Of a DNA stretch of 64,000 nucleotides, positions 57,138-64,000 are shown piece by piece. The notes below the pieces were generated by a model. It saw only the letters and a program-made list of their open reading frames with translations, ran no database searches and was not told the DNA's origin. The position numbers and the translations under genes were made by a program. Position 1 is the first letter of the stretch. Each line of letters starts with the position of its first letter. The stretch spans positions 20,271,307-20,335,306 of the forward strand of contig NC_134031.1 of the NCBI RefSeq assembly GCF_964204645.1. Reading direction: 5' to 3'. This DNA is from Tubulanus polymorphus (taxonomy: Eukaryota > Nemertea > Palaeonemertea > Tubulaniformes > Tubulanidae).

Positions 57138-57260
57138 CTTGTTGGCAGTGATGCTGAACTGGTCGTATCAATGTAGGGTTCACCGGTTCTACTGCGGGTA
57201 GCGTCAGAGTTCTTCTCCGGGCTTTCAAAGAAGAACCATCAATAAAAGAAGAAGACACTT
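57138..57260 (+). mobile_element. diverged copy of the same SINE family
   Basis: Shares ATCAATGTAGGG, a B-box-like GGTTCTACTGCGGG, GCGTCAGAGTTCTTCTCCGG and an AAGAAGAACCATC segment with the element at 52421, in the same order. It is clearly older than the other copies. Confidence 0.55.
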
Positions 57261-59514
57261 TGAACTTGTTAATACCGATACGACGACTCAACGGCCTGAC
57301 AGAGATCCGAAATAAAAAACACTCCATTCCCAATATCGATATAATGACGACGAAGAAAAAAGAAAGCAATAACTCTTAGTATTTTATGAGAAAAACGACT
57401 TCAGAAGTCGACGATCAACTGACAACGAGATATAATCTATGATCAATGATCGTCGCAGAGACACAACATGTCAGATCAGTTGATTGTATTCTAATACGGA
57501 TCGCGGAGAGTTTAAGCGTTCATTGTCATTCTCGAGCTGATATTTGATTAAATATCCGTCGTTCGACGTTTACGCCAAAATCTTCGCGTCGAATTCGTAC
57601 AAGATTCACGCGTTTATCGTTAAATCAATGACAGCGTTTCGGGTTTCATTTAGAAATTCCGTGAGTTTTCTCTGAATTTTCCATGTTATATAACACAAAA
57701 TTGCCAGACTGAAAATCGTAGAATTTCGTCGTTATATATTATGATTCATTTATGAATCGTGTATTGATTGATAATGAAACGAGCGGTCAATAATATCATC
57801 CAACTTCCCAGTTTTCCGGGACAGTGGCGCCACCCTGATTGAGCTTTACCATTTTTTCTCACGTTTCTCTGACACAAAGAAAATTCCGGTTTGGTTTGGT
57901 TGATAACTTTTCGATATTTTTTTGCTAAACCTTATTTTCCGGAACTGCGTCCTCAAATTCTATTCTAATCGCATACGATTTCCATATCAACAGGAAATGG
58001 TAGCGTAGCGATGACACGAACATTTCGAGATTTCATCTTTCCGATTAATTATCAACGGATTGCCAGTCATCGGCAACTGAATATCTACCCATCGTCGGTC
58101 CATCCATAACCGGAGGAAGTGAATTTCATCAATTCCGCTTTTTGAAAACGATATGCCACACAGGACACTTTTGAATATAACCATTAGTCAGTTTGGTGGT
58201 ACATACCTGATATAGGTCTCGATAGGACCACACTGGACCTGCACTAAAACATTGACTTTTAATCCATTCTAAACAGTATTGAAATAATGGCAAAAAAGTC
58301 TAGACCAGCCGATGACGTGACCTGGCAAAACCTTATTCATCAAACAATGATTGAGTGGATTCTATCATGTCTCGTGCCCTTCGGAAAGTCTAAAAAAATT
58401 ATCACCGGTACAAATTGTATTTACAATCAGGAGGGGTCTACTCATCCAATAAGACCCGATGATTAGATTTAGGCGGTGGGACACGTAACTAACTATGTTA
58501 GCGAACTGGTCAACGAATGTTCAGTAATCACTGGGGTAAAGAATATTCTTTGCGGTGATAATAATCGTCTGATATAATTTCTCATAACCTCGTCGTCCGC
58601 AGTCGTCGGTTAATTCACGGAATATAGCAGAGTGGAGAATCCTGCAGGCCGAGGTTTCTTTCTCTCTAAGATCGTTAAGAGTTAGAAGACCTGAAATACT
58701 GATTTGGTTCATGGTTGCCCTCTGCACGTAGGAAGATTACAACCATTCTCAGGAACCACGGAGAGCAAACCATGTTCAGGGTCTTGCACTTGACAAATAG
58801 GGACAGAATACCATTTTCAACTATTTTCGGGATCTTGTCCTCGAATACCAGGGTCAGCAAATCATTTTCATGGTCCTGATTAAACTTCTCAACACTTAAC
58901 TAGCATTTAACCTTATAAACAGGGGACGCTAAACTTCAATGATGATTTCCGCGCCACATGGAATAGTTACAGTCGTCACTCACTCGGTTCAGCCGGTGCG
59001 ATGAGGCAGGGACGTATAACGCCTGCGCGGTATTAATTTGTAATAACCTGCTGGGTCTATTCCGTGAGAAAATTACCGCCACGACAGAAGACCGAACGAC
59101 CATAATTGGCGACGGAAAGAATGCGAAATGCAGATTTAATTGATAGTGTGGAGAGGCGAGTTTATTCATGAAACTAATAATAATGCTGAGAAAGTGTCTG
59201 ATTTCTCCCATAAGGTACGTATGTACTGTCGCGCATAATCATCACATTTATGTGCAAATTGTCCTCAGAGGGGCGATTTATTACATTTGTTTATTTATGT
59301 CCCATGAAAGCAAAGTAGCTGTTAACGCCGGGAAATCTTGTTTGGTCGATGTTTTTGTGGTATATCCGGTATGCGATACATCAAAAAGTTACCAGTCGCT
59401 ATTGGGAAATTAGTTAAACACACTCTCGACTATCTCTCTCTCTCTATGATTAGCCAGTTGATTTCTCACTGAGAACTTTGTTGCGATAGTTCCTGCCGCA
59501 GAGATACTCACCAG

Positions 59515-60150
59515 AAAAAACCTATGTGGCTGGTTTTATTAACGCTTTTCTACAATTACAGCCACAAGGATTTCCGAGATTCACAAAGAACTTTGAGGTT
59601 GGTATAATAATCACTATCCTTCTAGCGTAGCCGTATTGAAATAAAAAAGGTTCATCGAGAACCTACGCGCTTTTTTCAAACTCCTGCCACAGCCACACGT
59701 ACAGCTCTTACGTTCAAACAACGACCTTCTCATCTCTAACCTCCTGAAATACTACGTTTCCTCAAGAACTTTATGACTCTTATCATCGCCAAACTCATTA
59801 CACTGTCATAGGTTCACCAAGAACCCATGTGGCTTTCTAATCGCTACTCCCTTGCATAACTGTTACACGGAGATGAACCTTGCTACCTAATCACCAGGAC
59901 CCAGTTCTACAGTTGTGAGTTAGAGTTAACCCTGAGTTAAAGTTAGTTCATTTTCAATGAGTTAACCCATAGTCAAATCTTAACTCAGACCTGTGGAACT
60001 GGGTCCGGGATCATACCACAAACTAGCCACACACATGGACACAATACAGTTCAATGGTTTCACCACAAACTACGTTGCTGTTCTATTTATCACAACCCTC
60101 CTGCTATAAGCCCATAGACGTTCACCAAGAACATTCCACTTTTTCAACAC
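59515..60150. repeat. diverged repeat units with GGTTCACCAAGAACC core
   Basis: ACTCACCAGAAAAAACCTATGTG, GTTCATCGAGAACCTACGCG, GGTTCACCAAGAACCCATGTGG and GTTCACCAAGAACATTCCAC recur every 130-300 bp, each followed by a T/C-rich stretch. A palindromic MITE is inserted at 59897-60005. Confidence 0.4.
59897..60005. mobile_element. second copy of the ~100-bp palindromic MITE
   Basis: Bounded by GACCCAGTTCTACAGTTGTG and CTGTGGAACTGGGTC; the interior (GAGTTAACCCTGAGTTAAAG) matches the copy at 3906-4002. The ends extend a few bases further into the palindrome. Confidence 0.65.
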
Positions 60151-61564
60151 TTTTTTAATACAGTCACTTAACTCAAATGGTTAAGACAGAAGCGAGAAGA
60201 AACCAGAGTGGCTTCTGAGTGGCACGGAGAGCTGACTGAATGATCCCGCGGTTCTGTAAAAAGCTTCTGATGATTGTCATTAGCTTTTTCAAAATTCGCT
60301 TTATCGGAATTTCTCGGTAATTCCGTTCTTCAATAAGATACAAGTTCGTCGTCGTGTTACCGAAAAATAAAAAAACATGAAACGTATCTTTCCGAAACAT
60401 AAATGGCGAAATCGTGTTCTTTCCGTCATCAAACAATGCCCCAACGCTGCATAGACGATAAATCTTCTTACAGATGAAAAATTCCCTCGCGGTCAATGAG
60501 CGAAAACTAATAATACAATATACTACTTCATTACATGAAACGATAACATTAAGACGACCGGGCGATCGTGTACAGAATTTGTTTTTAATATCCTCGGAAA
60601 TGCGTGTGTTTCCGCGACCCGGTCAGCATTTCCTGAGATATTCGAAATGCTGCGTGTGTCATAATAACGGACGACGCATAAATCTAGTCCTGAGACGACT
60701 TCATAGAATACCAATTATCTCGACGAATCAAGCGAAAAACATATAAGATCACGAGAAACGACGAATGACTGAGAAGGAAGAGTAGGTATTCAGAAGGTGT
60801 TCCGGTCTGATCGCGAGCCTGTCTCTAACTCTGCTAAGTCAACCGCGCACGAGACGGACGAAGCATCTCGCTAAACAGAATTATCTGAAGCACCACATAC
60901 TCGATAGAAGATGCTTTTGTAAACCGGTAAAAAGTCGTACGAGTTTCTGTAAAACCACGAACTGTCACGTCTTGTTCGTTGATACGACATTTTTCTAAAT
61001 GCGCTCAGATAGGTCTAAAACTGATTATACCATCGAGTGCTCGGTGCAATCGAATAAAGATTCAGAAATTCAACTCGTAAATTCTATCGAATAAGTTGAT
61101 ACGAAACAATCGAATTTGAACCTGAAATCTAGTTCAGCACGATCTCATGAAGTAAAAGATATTTTTGTAAATTCTGTCGAATGCTTAGTCGGCTTGTGGC
61201 AGACTAAGCAAATTTCATCGGGTGAATTGATTTTTGCCAAAATAGCGTCGTGCCAATACACGTGATGTGAATCTTTCAAGCGAATCAGTTCACACATATC
61301 AAACATGCTGTAGATATTGCCACCAAATTTCAATCCGTGATGCTAATTTCGTACGGTATTTTAGCAAAGAGTTAATACACTGTCCCTAATGTCTATTTCA
61401 ACTTTCAATACAGTTTCAAATGGATTAAAAAATGATGATTTAGGTCGACTGCCTGTCCTTTCTGGTCCTACTAAGACCTTAATCAGGTATGTACTACCAA
61501 AACTGACTGAGCTAGGCCACCCGGAATGCTCTCAAGTCAGGTTGAAATAGACATTAGATCATAG

Positions 61565-61660
61565 CCATGGGCTGAATTTGACTCTGGTCCGGGTCCATTT
61601 GGCACCCGTATGAACAGTCGTTCCGGGCCTTCATTCAGCACGAGCTGATGCGATCATATA
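61565..61660. mobile_element. remnant of the foldback MITE family
   Basis: GAATTTGACTCTGGTCCGGG, CCATTTGGCACCCGTATGAA and TTCCGGGCC match the arms of the family at 49879, but the termini are worn. Confidence 0.35.
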
Positions 61661-62720
61661 TACCGGGGTAGGATAGTATACCATTCATAAATTAGATCGG
61701 AAATATATTTCAACAAATAAACCAAATCTCTGAATTGATCGGATCCGACTCGAGTGGAGCCTTAACTGTATAAAAGATAGATTCACGCTCGATCGTTTCT
61801 TCAATTGTCGATTCGTATCTCGTGTGAAGAGAGAAAGAGCTGTTTCAGCGGGTATAGAGCCCTTTACCGTTGAAACCACTCGAGGGACAAGACTTCGAAT
61901 CGTCGCGATCGTCGTCTGTGCAGCCGTATATGAAAAACCAATAAACAGGCTTAAACGGTAAAACTGCACCGGTGTTTCTTCACTCATCAGTTCTCATAAC
62001 CGGTTAGCGATGCAATTTAGGATATCGACAAAATTTCATAAACATCGGTTTCATCGGTTTTTACTTTCGAGTACCGTTGAACTATTTCCGTGGAAATTTG
62101 TTATTGACAAAAGTTTTAAGAATAGAAACTTTGCTCATTAGAAGCCTTACGCGCAGAGGTTTCATCTTAGATTTCTTCAACAATCTATCCTGAACTGTTT
62201 TATTCAAACAATTTGGGGTGGAGCGAGGATTTTAGAGGAGGTAATGCTTCCTTGTACGCATACAATACACTACAACCTAAATCAGCAGGAAGGATGGTTG
62301 TTTCTGCTCAACTCAGAAAAACGATCAACTCAGATGCTTAATGTTAAAATATTCTTTAATGAATCGAATTATATGCCATATAACTCGGATATCGCTGTCA
62401 AGTCGGACAAATTTCTAGGAAAAAAGTCCAACTAAACAAAGATTAAACAGTAGCCAAAAAGTTGTGGTTCAGTGAAAATATGTTTATCGCCGATATCAAC
62501 ACTTAAAATATAGACTCTGAGATAATTACTAACTAAATTTATAAAAAGATCTCATTCGCCATACAACACAAAAAATAATGAATCATCAAGAATTTGTTGA
62601 AACAGCGTTTGAAAATTGCTTAACATAAAAAAATTCATCAATTTCAACAACGCCTTTAGTTACGGAGAAAAATGTGAACGGTGATTTAACACGGTGAACA
62701 AACAAATCTATAATGATTAA

Positions 62721-62977
62721 CCTGCATCGAAACAGAGACAGAGAAATGAACATTTCATTCGCCTCATAGATTTCACAAACGACGAAACTGCACGAAAAGA
62801 AAGTGTTTTGATTGAAAACCGTTTTTCGAAAGATTTAATTGAATCCTGCGTCTGCAACTTGTGTCAACGCGAAACGAGCCGAGCATCTACATCAAAAACA
62901 CACACGACATTCAAACGGAAATCAGATGAAACATGTTTACATTCGTCGTCGTCGACTACGACAACACCTTCCACTGA
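62721..62977 (+). other. possible terminal coding exon
   Basis: A frame without ATG is open for about 85 codons to TAA. Inside it CATTTCATTCGCCTCATAG at ~62769 is acceptor-like. The product would include SKDLIESCVCNLCQRETSRA, with a CxCxxC cluster, and end in a Ser/Thr-rich tail (SSSSTTTTPSTEY). The composition looks protein-like and CpG-rich, but there is no matched upstream exon and no family. Confidence 0.25.
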
Positions 62978-64000
62978 ATACTAACTACATCTATGAACAT
63001 TTTTCCACCGGGATCGTAAATCGGGTATCTCCAAAAATACAGAATGAATTTTGGTGTCTTCGATAGTGAAAAAGGATTCTGAGTTTGCGTGATCGCGACT
63101 TTAATGAGGCCCCATAAAGTCCACCAGGCCTGGATTGTTTAATCTAGATTCTTCTAGTGTAGATGCCAGTCTAGAGCCTGATTTAAACCTTTAAATGTTG
63201 CCATAACCCAATCAACCTTAATTCCATGTATTCGCTAATCTAAATAGATATCAATTCAGATGTCATAAATGAATAAACTTCAAATGCACTCGCACCATGC
63301 CCAATGCACATTTTCCCGATTGTTACTGAAACCACCAATGGCCAGCCAGGTCAAATGGCAAAAACCAAGCACTGGAAAAGATGGTAAATTTTGCCACATC
63401 CTGCGACTGTAGATGATACAGGAATTGTTTGATATTTTGATGGTTCATTCGCTGAAAAGGTTTGGAACTGAAGAAGTCGTCATTGGAAAAACCAGGCCTG
63501 CAAAATGCGGACAAATTTTGAAGATGACTGTATTTATTATGCGGACAAATTTTGAAGATGACTGTATTTATTAGGTTATAGTTGAAACGTTGAATCAATT
63601 AATCATTAGCTTTAAGGAAACTTTTCCGACTTCATCTTTATCACTGCGGGATTCTCTTCATAAAAACTGGAAAAGTTTTCATTTGAACTTGGCATAATCT
63701 TTACCGATGAAAGCTTGAACTGAACACACTTCCTAATCGTATTTCAGTAAAAATAAGTAGCGCAAATAAATGAAAATCTCCATCAAAGAAATGAAAATCT
63801 TCATCAAATATTGAAAAATTTGATTGAAACATTTTCTGAAAGCACACGAAAAAAGGTCTGATCAAATAAAGAGAAACTAATACTATACAATATTAATAGA
63901 CTAAGTTGATTTCACTTTCACCTGCTAATCAAATTTCTCACTGTTCGCCTGTTCATCCCGACAGTGTCAGTCGGATTATGAAATCCAGGCTTGCTCAAAG
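62978..64000. other. right edge, nothing recognised
   Basis: AT-rich sequence with the 34-bp duplication at 63505 and short AAATGAAAATCT-type direct repeats near 63770-63810; no gene or splice pattern seen. Confidence 0.5.
63505..63572. repeat. 34-bp perfect direct duplication
   Basis: A unit beginning ATGCGGACAAATTTTGAAGA occurs twice in tandem without mismatch. Confidence 0.85.

Larger units (their letters stand above)
57012..62720. other. gene-free interval
   Basis: Apart from the listed SINE and MITE remnants I see no supported gene. Two CpG-rich patches (about 60200-60960 and 61735-61985) have frames open on both strands. The second contains a TATAAAAG at about 61769 on the plus strand that could be a core promoter. 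Confidence 0.45.

Noticed and set aside
60173-60496. 107-codon minus-strand frame
   Set aside because: No family features, no supporting splice sites, and the neighbouring plus-strand frame is equally open.

Overview
The window looks like nuclear DNA of an invertebrate animal. Genes are split by GT-AG introns, coding exons are CpG-rich inside an AT-rich background, and the intergenic DNA is full of tRNA-derived SINEs, palindromic MITEs and satellites. The proteins (a CM1-domain centrosomal scaffold, an SLC16-like transporter, mitochondrial AspRS, rhodopsin-class GPCRs) are animal proteins. Phylum cannot be fixed by eye; a spiralian or an invertebrate deuterostome would both fit.

Layout. (1) About 119-24341, minus strand: 34 phase-compatible coding exons of a very large coiled-coil protein, the CDK5RAP2/myomegalin/centrosomin homologue, running off the left edge. 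Its N-terminus has the gamma-tubulin-complex-binding CM1 motif; about 2,320 residues are in the window. (2) 29951-31787, plus: a four-exon major-facilitator transporter of the monocarboxylate transporter (SLC16) type. A possible non-coding minus-strand exon ends only about 200 bp upstream, which suggests a shared promoter. (3) 33211-40064, plus: a 15-exon gene for a 1,187-residue protein, mostly acidic and Ser-rich disordered sequence, ending in a gamma-glutamylcyclotransferase-fold domain whose catalytic Glu appears to be replaced by Met. (4) 41497-46339, minus: the C-terminal 241 residues of mitochondrial aspartyl-tRNA synthetase (DARS2) in seven exons, tail-to-tail with gene 3; its N-terminal exons were not found. 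(5) 48818-49738 (plus) and 54352-55296 (minus): two intronless orphan class A GPCRs.

The rest, especially 49.7-64 kb, is repeat-dominated. It holds a SINE inserted in a MITE with a 12-bp target duplication, a TIR element packed with a 17-bp satellite, a ~500-nt tract with no G, and a 44-bp array ending in a perfect palindrome. Two hammerhead-ribozyme-like cores lie within the gene 3 transcript (intron 4 and 3' UTR). A decayed copy of the GPCR 3' end lies in a CDK5RAP2-like intron.

The genes show no operon logic; neighbours appear functionally unrelated. All exon structures were derived by hand from splice consensus, reading-frame phase and family similarity; no search was run.
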